Below, one piece after another: positions 43,096 to 51,361 of a stretch of 64,000 nucleotides of DNA. Position numbers and translations under genes: made by a program. The notes beneath the pieces were generated by a model that saw only the letters and a program-made list of their open reading frames with translations, did no database searches and was not told the DNA's origin. Origin of the DNA: Cellulomonas shaoxiangyii (lineage in GTDB: Bacteria; Actinomycetota; Actinomycetes; Actinomycetales; Cellulomonadaceae); assembly GCF_004798685.1 (NCBI RefSeq), contig NZ_CP039291.1, positions 1,550,001-1,614,000 of the forward strand. The letters run 5' to 3'. Position 1 is the first letter of the stretch. Every line of letters starts with the position of its first letter.

Positions 43096-44871
43096 TCACT
43101 TCTTCCGCGCGTCGTCGACAGTCTGGTCCACGGGTGCGACGAGGCGCGAGCCCCCGCCCGTGGGAGCCGGGTCGCCGGCGGGGACGTCGGCGCCCGAGAT
43201 CGCGGCGTGCTCCTGGTGCACCGAGCCGAGCGAGTCGTGGTCACCGTGCGAGTGCGCCGAGGCCAGCTCGGCCGGCGTCACCGGCTCGACGCGGTCCTCG
43301 TAGAAGATCCGCGAGATGCGCTGACGCAGCTTGTCGCGGCGGTAGCCCTTGCGGCGCACGCCCCGCGAGTCCTCGGCCGGCTCGATCTCGAGCGGACGGT
43401 GCGCGTCGTGCTGCACGCGCAGCCAGCGCTCGTGCTCGTCGAGGGGCTTGTGGACCTCGATGTACTCGCCGGACGCGAAGCGGACGATCTGGCCCGTCTC
43501 GTGGCCGTGCAGCACCAGCTCCCGGTCCTTGCGCTGCAGCGCGAGGCAGATCCGCTTCGTGATGACGAAGGCGGCCCACGGACCGACGAAGAACAGGATC
43601 CGGAAGACCCACGTGATGTCGTTGATCGACAGCTGGAAGTGGGTGGCGATGAGGTCGTTGGACCCCGCCAGCACCAGGACGAAGAACGCGGTCAGGACCG
43701 AGACGCCGAACGCCGTGCGGAACGGGCGGTTGCGCGGGCGGTCGAGCACGTGGTGCTCGCGCTTGTCGCCCGTGACGGCCGCCTCGATGAACGGGTACAG
43801 GGCGAGCGCCATGAACAGGATGCCCGGGATCACGACCGCGGGGATCAGCACGTTGAGCGACAGCGTGAAGCCGTTCTCCCCGCCGATGACGATCTCGGTG
43901 CCCGCGCCGGGCATGAGGCGCAGCGAGCCCTCGAGGAACAGCATGTACCAGTCCGGCTGGGCGCCGGCCGACACGGGGGAGGGGTCGTACGGCCCGTAGT
44001 TCCACACCGGGTTGATGGACATCGTCGCGCCCATGAGCGCGATGATCCCGAAGACGATGAAGAAGTAGCCGCCGGCCTTCGCGACGTAGATCGGGAAGAG
44101 CGGGTAGCCGACGACGTTCGCGTTGGTGCGGCCCGACCCCGGGTACTGCGTGTGCTTGTGCAGCACGACGAGGAACAGGTGCAGGGCGATCAGCGCCAGG
44201 ATGAGGCCGGGCACGAGCAGGATGTGCACCGTGAACAGGCGCGGGATCACGTCGTGCCCGGGGAACTCGCCGCCGAAGAGGAAGTACGACAGGTAGCTGC
44301 CGACGATCGGGATCGAGCGCACCACGCCGTCGGTGATGCGCAGGCCGTTGCCCGACAGCACGTCGTCCGGGAGCGAGTAGCCGGAGAAGCCGGCTGCGAG
44401 GCTGAGGATCAGCAGGACGAAGCCGACGACCCAGTTGACCTCGCGCGGCTTGCGGAAGGCGCCGGTGAAGAACACGCGCATCATGTGCGTGACGATCGCC
44501 GCGACGAAGATCAGCGCGGCCCAGTGGTGGATCTGCCGCATGAGCAGGCCGCCGCTGACCTCGAACGACAGGCGCAGCGTCGAGGCGAACGCCTCCGACA
44601 TCTCCGCGCCGTGCAGCTCGGGCCAGGGGCCCTCGTAGTGCACCTCGTTCATGCTCGGGACGAAGAACATCGTCAGGAACACGCCCGAGATGAGCAGCGT
44701 GATGAAGCTGTACAGCGCGATCTCGCCCAGCAGGAAGGACCAGTGGTCGGGGAAGATCTTCCGCGCGAACTCCTTGACCGCGGTACCGATGCCGGTGCGC
44801 TGGTCGAGGTAGTCCGCGGTCCCCGCGGCGGCGCGTGCGCCGCGCGAGGGCGCGGTGGTCGTGGTGCTCAT
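43096..44871 (-). CDS. qcrB: Cytochrome bc1 complex cytochrome b subunit
   Basis: Quinol-oxidising, haem b-binding subunit of the bc1 complex. The 591-residue protein has the cytochrome b core: HWSFLLGEIALYSFITLLIS, SGGLLMRQIHHWAALIFVAAIVTHMMRVFF (haem His residues), SGYSLPDDVLSGNGLRIT and FTVHILLVPGLILALIALHLFLVVLHKHTQ (read in parts). After PDWYMLFLEG comes the long actinobacterial C-terminal extension that contacts the oxidase. The ATG at 44871 overlaps the qcrA stop (ATGA). It is the last gene of ctaE-qcrC-qcrA-qcrB and the target site of bc1 inhibitors in mycobacteria. Confidence 0.97.
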   Translation of the reverse strand: MSTTTTAPSRGARAAAGTADYLDQRTGIGTAVKEFARKIFPDHWSFLLGEIALYSFITLLISGVFLTMFFVPSMNEVHYEGPWPELHGAEMSEAFASTLRLSFEVSGGLLMRQIHHWAALIFVAAIVTHMMRVFFTGAFRKPREVNWVVGFVLLILSLAAGFSGYSLPDDVLSGNGLRITDGVVRSIPIVGSYLSYFLFGGEFPGHDVIPRLFTVHILLVPGLILALIALHLFLVVLHKHTQYPGSGRTNANVVGYPLFPIYVAKAGGYFFIVFGIIALMGATMSINPVWNYGPYDPSPVSAGAQPDWYMLFLEGSLRLMPGAGTEIVIGGENGFTLSLNVLIPAVVIPGILFMALALYPFIEAAVTGDKREHHVLDRPRNRPFRTAFGVSVLTAFFVLVLAGSNDLIATHFQLSINDITWVFRILFFVGPWAAFVITKRICLALQRKDRELVLHGHETGQIVRFASGEYIEVHKPLDEHERWLRVQHDAHRPLEIEPAEDSRGVRRKGYRRDKLRQRISRIFYEDRVEPVTPAELASAHSHGDHDSLGSVHQEHAAISGADVPAGDPAPTGGGSRLVAPVDQTVDDARKK

Positions 44872-45929
44872 CGCAGACGCTCCCAGAAGCTCGGACCGAC
44901 GGGCTCGTGGAAGTCGCTCTGCGCGACCAGGTAGCCCTCGTCGTCGACGGTGATCGGCAGCTGGGGCAGCGGCCGCGAGGCGGGACCGAAGACGACCTTC
45001 GCGCCGTCGGCCACGTCGAACGTGCTCTGGTGGCACGGGCACAGCAGATGGTGGGTCTGCTGCTCGTAGAGGGCCACGGGGCAGCCCACGTGCGTGCAGA
45101 TCTTGGAGAAGGCGACGATGCCGTCGTACGACCAGCCGACGCCCTGCTCGGAGACGATGTCGCGCGGGTCGAGGCGGACGATCAGGACGACCGCCTTGGC
45201 CTTCTCGTCGAGCGGCGCGAGCGAGTCCTCGAGGCCCTCGGGGATGACGTGCACCACCGAGCCGATCGTCACGTCGGCGGCCTTGATGGGGCGTCCCGTC
45301 GGGTCGATCGTGAGCTTCTTGCCCCGCGACCAGAGCGTCCGCTTGAACTTGCTGATGTTCCAGTCCTCGCCGACCTCGCCGATCAGCGGCAGGACGAGCG
45401 TGAGCGGGAACAGGGCGAGCGACGACACCAGCGCGCCCTTGAGCAGGCCGCGGCGGCCGATGGCCGAGTCCTCGACGCCGTCCTTGAGCGTCTGCACCGC
45501 TTCCGCGCGCACCGTCGGGGTGCTGCGCTGGGCGTGCCGGTGCTCGAACTTCTCGTGGTCGTTCATGAGCGTCTTGGCCCAGTGGACGGCCGCGAGGCCG
45601 ATGCCGAGCAGGGCCAGCGCGAGGCCGACGCCGAGTGCGAGGTTCGACGCGCGGATCGACTCGACGGTGCCCTCGGGGCGGATCGCGAAGTACGCCACGA
45701 TGAAGCCGACGGCGCCGAGGATCGAGATCGCGAAGAGCGCGACGACCTGGCGCTCCGCCTTCTTGTTGGCGGCCGGGTCGACGTCGCCCTTGCGGGGACG
45801 GTGCGGGCCGAAGCCGGGGTTCTCGAACTTCTCGGGCGTCGTGTCGCCCTCGCGCAGGACGACGTCGGTCCCCGCGAAGTCGGCGGCGTCGTGCCCGCCG
45901 TCGTGGCCGTGGTCGTGGGTCATGCTCAC
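44868..45929 (-). CDS. qcrA: Cytochrome bc1 complex Rieske iron-sulfur subunit
   Basis: Moves electrons from quinol to cytochrome c. The 353-residue actinobacterial form has a long His-rich N-terminus (MTHDHGHDGGHD), three transmembrane helices instead of one (VVALFAISILGAVGFIVAYF, LALGVGLALALLGIGLAAVH, and LVSSLALFPLTLVLPLIG after a GRRGLLKG twin-arginine-like stretch) and the Rieske domain. The 2Fe-2S ligands are in CTHVGCPVALYEQ and LLCPCHQSTFD. The GTG at 45929 overlaps the qcrC stop and is six bases ahead of an in-frame ATG (45923). I prefer the GTG because of its spacing to GAGG. Confidence 0.95.
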   Translation of the reverse strand: MSMTHDHGHDGGHDAADFAGTDVVLREGDTTPEKFENPGFGPHRPRKGDVDPAANKKAERQVVALFAISILGAVGFIVAYFAIRPEGTVESIRASNLALGVGLALALLGIGLAAVHWAKTLMNDHEKFEHRHAQRSTPTVRAEAVQTLKDGVEDSAIGRRGLLKGALVSSLALFPLTLVLPLIGEVGEDWNISKFKRTLWSRGKKLTIDPTGRPIKAADVTIGSVVHVIPEGLEDSLAPLDEKAKAVVLIVRLDPRDIVSEQGVGWSYDGIVAFSKICTHVGCPVALYEQQTHHLLCPCHQSTFDVADGAKVVFGPASRPLPQLPITVDDEGYLVAQSDFHEPVGPSFWERLR

Positions 45930-46708
45930 GAGGACCTCGCTCCGATCCAGACTGCTGCGCCGATGAGAAGGCCCATGCCGACGACCCAGGCCCAGAGGCC
46001 CTCGCTGACCGGGCCGAGGGAGCCGAGGTCGACGCCGCCGGGCGAGCCCTCGCCCTGCAGCTCGAGGAAGGCGATGATGTCGCGCTTCTCCTCCGGCGTG
46101 AGGGTGGCGTCGTTGAACACCGGCATGGACTGCGGGCCCGTCACCATCGCCTCGTAGGCGTGCGTGGGCGTCGTCGCCCACAGGTTCGGGGCGTACTTGC
46201 CCTGCGAGAGGGCGCCGCCTGCACCGACCGCGTTGTGGCACATGGCGCAGTTCGTGCGGAAGAGCTCGAGACCGCTCGCGGGGTCGCCCAGCGCCGGGTC
46301 CACCTGCTCCGCGCTCGGGACAGCCGGACCGGGGCCGAGGGACGCGACGTAGGCCGCGAGGGCGGCGATCTGCTCCTCGTCGAACTGGACCGGCTTGGCC
46401 TGGATCTGCGCACCGTTCATCTGCGCCGGCATGCGGCCCGTGCCGACCTGGAAGTCGACCGCGGCAGCACCGACGCCGACCAGCGACGGGTACTCGTCCG
46501 TCCCGGTCCCGTCCGGCCCGTGGCAGGTCGCGCAGTTGGCCTGGAACAGCTTCTCACCGAGCTCGACCTGGTCCGCCGTCGCCGTCGGGGCGGCGTCGGC
46601 GGCGGTCGGCGCCAGCACGGCGTACAGCGCGCCGGTGAGCAGCAGCGCCAGCAGGAGCAGCACGACCGGCGCACGCCGGTCGTGCCTGCGGGCTGCGAGT
46701 GCCTTCAC
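45926..46708 (-). CDS. qcrC: Cytochrome bc1 complex dihaem cytochrome c subunit
   Basis: A 260-residue protein with an N-terminal signal/anchor (VVLLLLALLLTGALYAVLAP), two cytochrome c domains and a C-terminal membrane helix (LWAWVVGMGLLIGAAVWIGA). Haem attachment sites are CATCH (residues 59-63) and CAMCH (residues 154-158). The axial methionine candidates are in GRMPAQM and QSMPVF. In actinobacteria lacking soluble cytochrome c this subunit passes electrons directly to CtaC, forming the bc1-aa3 supercomplex. Its stop overlaps the qcrA start. Confidence 0.96.
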   Translation of the reverse strand: MKALAARRHDRRAPVVLLLLALLLTGALYAVLAPTAADAAPTATADQVELGEKLFQANCATCHGPDGTGTDEYPSLVGVGAAAVDFQVGTGRMPAQMNGAQIQAKPVQFDEEQIAALAAYVASLGPGPAVPSAEQVDPALGDPASGLELFRTNCAMCHNAVGAGGALSQGKYAPNLWATTPTHAYEAMVTGPQSMPVFNDATLTPEEKRDIIAFLELQGEGSPGGVDLGSLGPVSEGLWAWVVGMGLLIGAAVWIGARSS

Positions 46709-46775
46709 GGATCGGTCCTCGTCTCACGTCGGGGGAGTGTTCGGGTGGGGCGGTGGCGGCACCGGGCCGCCGGCG

Positions 46776-47414
46776 TCATCGGACGAGGTAGATGACCGCG
46801 AAGAGCGCGATCCAGACCACGTCGACGAAGTGCCAGTAGTAGGAGGTGACGATCGCGGTCGTCTCCTCGTGCTGGGTGAACCGCTTGGCGGTGAACGAGC
46901 GGCCGAGCAGGAACAGGAACGCGAGCAGACCGCCCACGACGTGCAGGCCGTGGAAGCCGGTCGTCAGGTAGAAGACGGAGCCGTACGGGGACGACGAGAT
47001 CGTGAGGCCCTCGTGGACCAGCTCGGCGTACTCGAAGATCTGGCCGCCGATGAAGATCGCACCCATGACGTAGGTCAGGGTGATCCACTCGTTCATGCCC
47101 CAGCGCCAGAACTGCAGGAGCGAGCCGGTGCGCTGCGGCTGGAGCCGCTCGGCCGCCCAGACGCCCATCTGGCAGGTCACGGACGACAGCACCAGGACGG
47201 TCGTGTTCGCGAACGCGAACGCGAGGTTCAGCTTCTCGCTCTGGAGCGCGAACTCCTCGGGCACCGCCTGGCGGATCGTGAAGTACATCGCGAAGAGGCC
47301 GGCGAAGAACATGAGCTCGCTGGCCAGCCACACGATCGTCCCCACCGAGACGGGGTTCGGGCGGTTCACGGTCACGTGGGGCGCGGGGCGCGAGGCAGCC
47401 GTTGCGGTCGACAC
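46776..47414 (-). CDS. ctaE: Cytochrome c oxidase subunit III
   Basis: A 212-residue membrane subunit of the aa3 oxidase with five or more helices. It includes [80 protein letters not shown] and [20 protein letters not shown], the typical subunit III pattern with FHGLHV and WHFVD. The second of two adjacent GTG codons (47414) is chosen because CATAAT lies exactly six bases before it. First gene of the ctaE-qcrCAB operon. Confidence 0.96.
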   Translation of the reverse strand: MSTATAASRPAPHVTVNRPNPVSVGTIVWLASELMFFAGLFAMYFTIRQAVPEEFALQSEKLNLAFAFANTTVLVLSSVTCQMGVWAAERLQPQRTGSLLQFWRWGMNEWITLTYVMGAIFIGGQIFEYAELVHEGLTISSSPYGSVFYLTTGFHGLHVVGGLLAFLFLLGRSFTAKRFTQHEETTAIVTSYYWHFVDVVWIALFAVIYLVR

Positions 47415-47420
47415 CACGCC

Positions 47421-47426
47421 ATTATG
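47421..47426 (-). promoter_or_regulatory. Predicted -10 of ctaE-qcrCAB (leaderless)
   Basis: CATAAT on the minus strand, six bases before the GTG at 47414. Confidence 0.5.
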
Positions 47427-47477
47427 GCTGACGCCGCGCGTGCGTGGGTCCTAGGGCCCGGTGCGGCAGGCGGGTAT

Positions 47478-47492
47478 ATGTCACACCGTCAC
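47478..47492 (-). promoter_or_regulatory. Candidate shared oxidase control element upstream of ctaE
   Basis: On the minus strand GTGACGGTGTGACAT, nearly the same as GTGACGGTGCTGACA upstream of ctaC. It lies about 65-78 bases before the ctaE start. Confidence 0.35.
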
Positions 47493-47613
47493 CTCGTGCC
47501 GGGCGACGGGCGGGGCGCCGCTCACGGTACGTGTGCGGGCGGTACGCCCGCGCGCGGGGTGCTCGTGCCAAGATCCTCCCGGAGCACGTCGACGAGGAGT
47601 GAAGGGGCCAGCC

Positions 47614-48033
47614 ATGAGCACCGCAGACCCGGGCAGCACCGCGCGGGGGCCGCGCATCCTGCTGTACAGCGACGACGTCGACGCACGTGACCAGGTGCGG
47701 CTCGCGGTGGGCCGGCGTCTCGGACGGGGCGAGCCCGACATCGAGTGGGTCGAGGTGGCCACGGCCGCCGCGGCGATCACCGAGACCGAGGCCGGCGACC
47801 TCGACCTGCTCGTCCTCGACGGCGAGGCCGACAAGGTCGGGGGCCTGGGCCTCGCGCGACAGCTCAAGGACGAGATCTTCCGGTGCCCGCCCGTGCTCGT
47901 GCTCACGGGCCGGCCGCAGGACGCGTGGCTCGCGTCGTGGTCGAACGCGGACGCGGTCGTCAGCCGCCCGCTCGACCCGGTGGTCCTGCACGACGCCGTG
48001 GAGCAGCTCGTGCGCGCCGGCACCCCCGCCTGA
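47614..48033 (+). CDS. Single-domain response-regulator-like receiver
   Basis: A 139-residue receiver domain without an output domain. The phosphorylation site is Asp 69 ([10 protein letters not shown]), the acidic pair is Asp 20/Asp 21 ([10 protein letters not shown]), and the switch Thr 98 is in LVLTGR. The usual switch lysine before proline is arginine (VVSRPLDP, Arg 118), so phosphorylation behaviour may differ. No kinase is nearby. The ATG follows GAGGAGTGAAGGGG. The stop overlaps the trpD ATG by one base, coupling the two genes. A homologue beside trpD is, as I recall, common in Micrococcales. Confidence 0.85.
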   Translation: MSTADPGSTARGPRILLYSDDVDARDQVRLAVGRRLGRGEPDIEWVEVATAAAAITETEAGDLDLLVLDGEADKVGGLGLARQLKDEIFRCPPVLVLTGRPQDAWLASWSNADAVVSRPLDPVVLHDAVEQLVRAGTPA

Positions 48034-49082
48034 TGGCCGCGGCGACCACCTGGCCGGACCTGCTCACGTCCCTCGTGCGGGGCGAGGACCTCATCAGCGC
48101 GCACACCGCCTGGGCGATGGACCGGATCATGAGCGGCGAGGCGTCGCCGTCGCAGGTCGCCGGGTTCCTCATCGCGCTGCGCGGCAAGGGGGAGACCGCC
48201 GAGGAGCTCGCCGGACTGGCCGACGCGATGCTGGCCCACGCGCGCCGCTTCGAGGTCCCCGGTCGTGCCGTCGACGTCGTCGGCACCGGTGGTGACCGCC
48301 TGCACACCGTCAACATCTCGACGATGGCGTCGATCGTCGTCGCTGGGGCGGGCCTGACGGTCGTGAAGCACGGCAACCGGGCGGCGTCGTCGTCGACCGG
48401 CACGGCGGACGTCCTCGAGGAGCTCGGCATCCGGCTCGACCTGCCGCTCGAGCGGGTGGCCGCCCTGGCGACCGAGGTGGGCATCACCTTCTGCTTCGCC
48501 GGTGCGTTCCACCCGTCCATGCGGCACGCGGCGGTGCCGCGCCGGGACCTCGGCATCGCGACCGCGTTCAACTTCCTCGGCCCGCTCACGAACCCGGCGC
48601 AGCCCTCCGCCAGCGCGATCGGCGTCGCGGACGCGCGGATGGCCCCCCTCGTGGCCGGCGTGCTGGCGCGCCGCGGGCGTGACGCCCTGGTGTTCCGCGG
48701 TGAGGCAGACGGCCTCGACGAGGTGGCCACCACGGGGCCGACGCGCTTCTGGGAGGTCCGGGAGGGCGCCGTCCGCGAGGAGCTCGTGGACTGGGCGGAG
48801 GTCGGCGTGGCACCGGTGACGGTGGACCAGCTGCGGGGCGGCGACGCGGCAGCGAACGCCGACGTCGTCCGCGCGCTCGTCGGCGGTGCGCGGGGGCCGG
48901 TGCGCGAGACCGTCGTCCTCAACGCGGCGGCCGCGTTCGTCGCCGACGGCACCCGGCCGGGCACCGGCGACGGAGCGCTCGTCGACCGTCTCCTGGCCGG
49001 CCGGACGATCGCCGAGGAGGCGATCGACGACGGCCGCGCGGCCGACCTGCTCGCGCGCTGGAAGGCGGCGGCCGCGGCCTGA
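48033..49082 (+). CDS. trpD: Anthranilate phosphoribosyltransferase
   Basis: Second step of tryptophan synthesis: joins anthranilate to phosphoribosyl pyrophosphate. The 349-residue protein has the family motifs [21 protein letters not shown] (PRPP binding), [44 protein letters not shown] and [13 protein letters not shown]. No other trp gene is in the window; in the mycobacterial order trpD is also detached and sits next to ctaE. It is coupled to the upstream receiver gene by a one-base overlap. Confidence 0.96.
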   Translation: MAAATTWPDLLTSLVRGEDLISAHTAWAMDRIMSGEASPSQVAGFLIALRGKGETAEELAGLADAMLAHARRFEVPGRAVDVVGTGGDRLHTVNISTMASIVVAGAGLTVVKHGNRAASSSTGTADVLEELGIRLDLPLERVAALATEVGITFCFAGAFHPSMRHAAVPRRDLGIATAFNFLGPLTNPAQPSASAIGVADARMAPLVAGVLARRGRDALVFRGEADGLDEVATTGPTRFWEVREGAVREELVDWAEVGVAPVTVDQLRGGDAAANADVVRALVGGARGPVRETVVLNAAAAFVADGTRPGTGDGALVDRLLAGRTIAEEAIDDGRAADLLARWKAAAAA

Positions 49083-49096
49083 CCCGGCGGCGGTGC

Positions 49097-49378
49097 TCAG
49101 TCCTCGAGGCCGAGCGCGAACGCCTCCTCGAGGTCGTGCCGGGAGTAGGCGCGGAAGGCGATGTACGTCTGCGTCCGCAGCACGCCGGGGACCTTGCTGA
49201 CGCGGCTGGCGATGACGTCGGCCAGCGTCTCGTGCTCGCGCACCCGCACGAGCGCGATCAGGTCCACCTCGCCGGTCACCGAGTAGACCTCGCTGACGCC
49301 CTCGATCTCGGCGATCTGTGCCGCGACCTCGGGGATGGCGGCGGCGTCGCAGTCGATGTGCACGATGGCGGTGAGCAT
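49097..49378 (-). CDS. Lrp/AsnC ligand-binding (RAM) domain protein, no DNA-binding domain
   Basis: A 93-residue stand-alone effector domain of the Lrp/AsnC family: LTAIVHIDCDAAAIPEVAAQ, IEGVSEVYSVTGEVDLIALV, VRVREHETLADVIASRV and GVLRTQTYIAFRAY. There is no helix-turn-helix. Such proteins form oligomeric rings that bind amino acids and may modulate other regulators. The ATG at 49378 (MLTAIVHID) is used although two ATGs just upstream are in frame. It follows the DEDD nuclease gene on the same strand with an eight-base gap and is convergent with trpD. Confidence 0.88.
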   Translation of the reverse strand: MLTAIVHIDCDAAAIPEVAAQIAEIEGVSEVYSVTGEVDLIALVRVREHETLADVIASRVSKVPGVLRTQTYIAFRAYSRHDLEEAFALGLED

Positions 49379-49386
49379 GGCAGCCA

Positions 49387-51309
49387 TCATGCCGTGCGCC
49401 GGGCGCCCTGCGCGGGGACGTCGGGGCCGGCGGGTGCGCTCGGTGCGCCCGCACCGGGACGCGCGGGCGGGACGTCGTCGAGGAGCGGCGGGCGCGGCAG
49501 CAGGAGGTCGACCGCGACGGCCGCCACCGCGTCGCGCACGGACTGCGCGGACCGCACCGGGGACGCCCACTCGCCGCTGATCTCGACGAGCCGCACGCCC
49601 GGCTGCTCGAGCCACGCGAGGACGAGGTCGGTCTCCTCCGGGTGCGCCGCCGTCGCGGGGGCCGTGGGTGCGGCGACGTGCTCCCCGGTCGCGCGGAGGG
49701 TCGCCACGACGGGCCGCGGGTCCGTGCGGCGGTCCACCCGTACCGTGCCGGCCAGGCGGCCGTGCCGGACGAGCACCAGCTCCCACCCGCCGTCGTCGGT
49801 CCGGCGGGCGGCGACGAGCTCGGCGCAGCGCGCCAGCGGCGCGTGCCGCTGCGTGCGGGCGGCGCCGCGCGCGAAGGCGAGCAGGCGGTCGCGCACGGTC
49901 GCGGCCTCCTCGAACCGCTCCTGCGCGACGAGCGTGCGGATGCGGGCCGCGTGGGCGGCGACGACCTCACCGGGGTCGCCCGCCATGGCGGCGCGCACCT
50001 GGTCGGCGACGGTGCCGTAGTCCGCGTGGTCCTGGCCGCCGGTGCACGGCGCGCCGCAGCGCCCCAGCTCCGCCAGCACGCAGGCATGGGCGCCGGCGGC
50101 CGGCAGGAGCGGCAGCCGGCGCGTGCACCGGCGGACGGCGAACGTCTCGTGCAGCGCCTCCACGGCGAGCTGCGCCGACGCCTGGGACGCGAACGGGCCG
50201 ATGTGGGCGGTGCCGGACCGCACGTCGCGCACCACCGACAGGCGGGGGTAGGCCTCGTCCGTCAGGCGCACCCAGGGCATGCGCTCCGGGGCGCGCGAAC
50301 GCCGGTTGTACCTCGGGGCGTGCTCGGCGATGAGGCGCAGCTCGCGTACGCGCGCCTCGAGCGGCGTGGCGCACACGACCGGGTCGACGCGCACGGCGAG
50401 CCGCACCATCTCGGTCATGCGGCCGCGCTTCTCGGCGGACGTGAAGTAGCTGCGTACCCGCTTGCGCAGCGACGTCGTCGACGTGCCGACGTACAGCACC
50501 TCCTCGCGCGGGCCGCGGAACAGGTAGACCCCCGGGGCGTCGGGCAGGCCGTCGGCCAGGGTGCTGCGTCGGCGGACGTCGCTCGGCACCGGGTCCGCCG
50601 CGTCCGCGAGGTCCTCGAGGTGCGTGACACCGAGCGGAGCCAGCCGGCCCAGGAGCGCGTGCAGCACGTCGACGGTCGCCCGCGCGTCCGACAGGGCGCG
50701 GTGGTTCGGCGCGACCTCCGCGCGGAACAGGGCGGCGAGCGTCGACAGCTTGTGGTTCGGCGCCTCGTCACGCAGCACCACGCGCCGTGCGAGGCGCACC
50801 GTGTCGACGACCTGGAAGCCCGGCCACGCGCGCTCGCACCGCGCCGCCGCCGCGCGCAGGAAGCCCACGTCGAACGGCGCGTTGTGCGCCACCAGCACGG
50901 CGCCGCGGGCGAACTCGAGGAAGCTCGGCAGCACCTCCTCGATGCGCGGGGCACCGACGAGCATCGAGGTCGTGATGCCGGTCAGCACCTGGATGAACGG
51001 CGGCACGGGCCCGCCCGGGTCGACGAGCGTCTGGAACTCGCCCAGGACCTCGCCGCCGCGCACCTTCACCGCGCCGATCTCCGTGATGGCGTCGGTACCC
51101 GCGCGCCCGCCGGTCGTCTCGAGGTCGACCACGACGAACGTGACGTCCGCCAGCGGCGTGCCGAGCTCGTCGAGGCCGGGTTGCACCGCCACCGCCGCCG
51201 GCGCGGGGGCGCCCGGGGGAGGCGGGACGGTTCCCGGGGTCTCGGCCCACACGGGGCGCAGACGGCGCACGCTCGGCATGGGCGGGACGGTACCGACGGG
51301 GTCCGACAC
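49387..51309 (-). CDS. DEDD exonuclease / GIY-YIG (UvrC-like) fusion nuclease
   Basis: A 640-residue nuclease. An N-terminal proof-reading-type 3'-5' exonuclease domain has FVVVDLETTGG (Asp and Glu metal ligands), VLVAHNAPFDVGFLRAA and NHRALSDARATVDVLHAL. It is joined to a UvrC-type GIY-YIG endonuclease domain (DAPGVYLFRGPREEVLYVGTS, then SLRKRVRSYF). A UvrC-like remainder including CTRRLP and FEEAATVRDRLLAF follows. This DnaQ-Cho/UvrC architecture is known in actinobacteria and is expected to act in DNA repair. An in-frame ATG at 51279 is an alternative start. The C-terminus is Pro/Ala-rich. Confidence 0.92.
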   Translation of the reverse strand: MSDPVGTVPPMPSVRRLRPVWAETPGTVPPPPGAPAPAAVAVQPGLDELGTPLADVTFVVVDLETTGGRAGTDAITEIGAVKVRGGEVLGEFQTLVDPGGPVPPFIQVLTGITTSMLVGAPRIEEVLPSFLEFARGAVLVAHNAPFDVGFLRAAAARCERAWPGFQVVDTVRLARRVVLRDEAPNHKLSTLAALFRAEVAPNHRALSDARATVDVLHALLGRLAPLGVTHLEDLADAADPVPSDVRRRSTLADGLPDAPGVYLFRGPREEVLYVGTSTTSLRKRVRSYFTSAEKRGRMTEMVRLAVRVDPVVCATPLEARVRELRLIAEHAPRYNRRSRAPERMPWVRLTDEAYPRLSVVRDVRSGTAHIGPFASQASAQLAVEALHETFAVRRCTRRLPLLPAAGAHACVLAELGRCGAPCTGGQDHADYGTVADQVRAAMAGDPGEVVAAHAARIRTLVAQERFEEAATVRDRLLAFARGAARTQRHAPLARCAELVAARRTDDGGWELVLVRHGRLAGTVRVDRRTDPRPVVATLRATGEHVAAPTAPATAAHPEETDLVLAWLEQPGVRLVEISGEWASPVRSAQSVRDAVAAVAVDLLLPRPPLLDDVPPARPGAGAPSAPAGPDVPAQGARRTA

Positions 51310-51349
51310 CTCCGCCCGGGCCGCCGCCGTCCGGCGCGCCGCGCCCGCC

Positions 51350-51355
51350 TAGGCT
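51350..51355 (+). promoter_or_regulatory. Predicted -10 of the NYN gene (leaderless)
   Basis: TAGGCT six bases before the ATG at 51362. Confidence 0.5.
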
Positions 51356-51361
51356 GCACGG

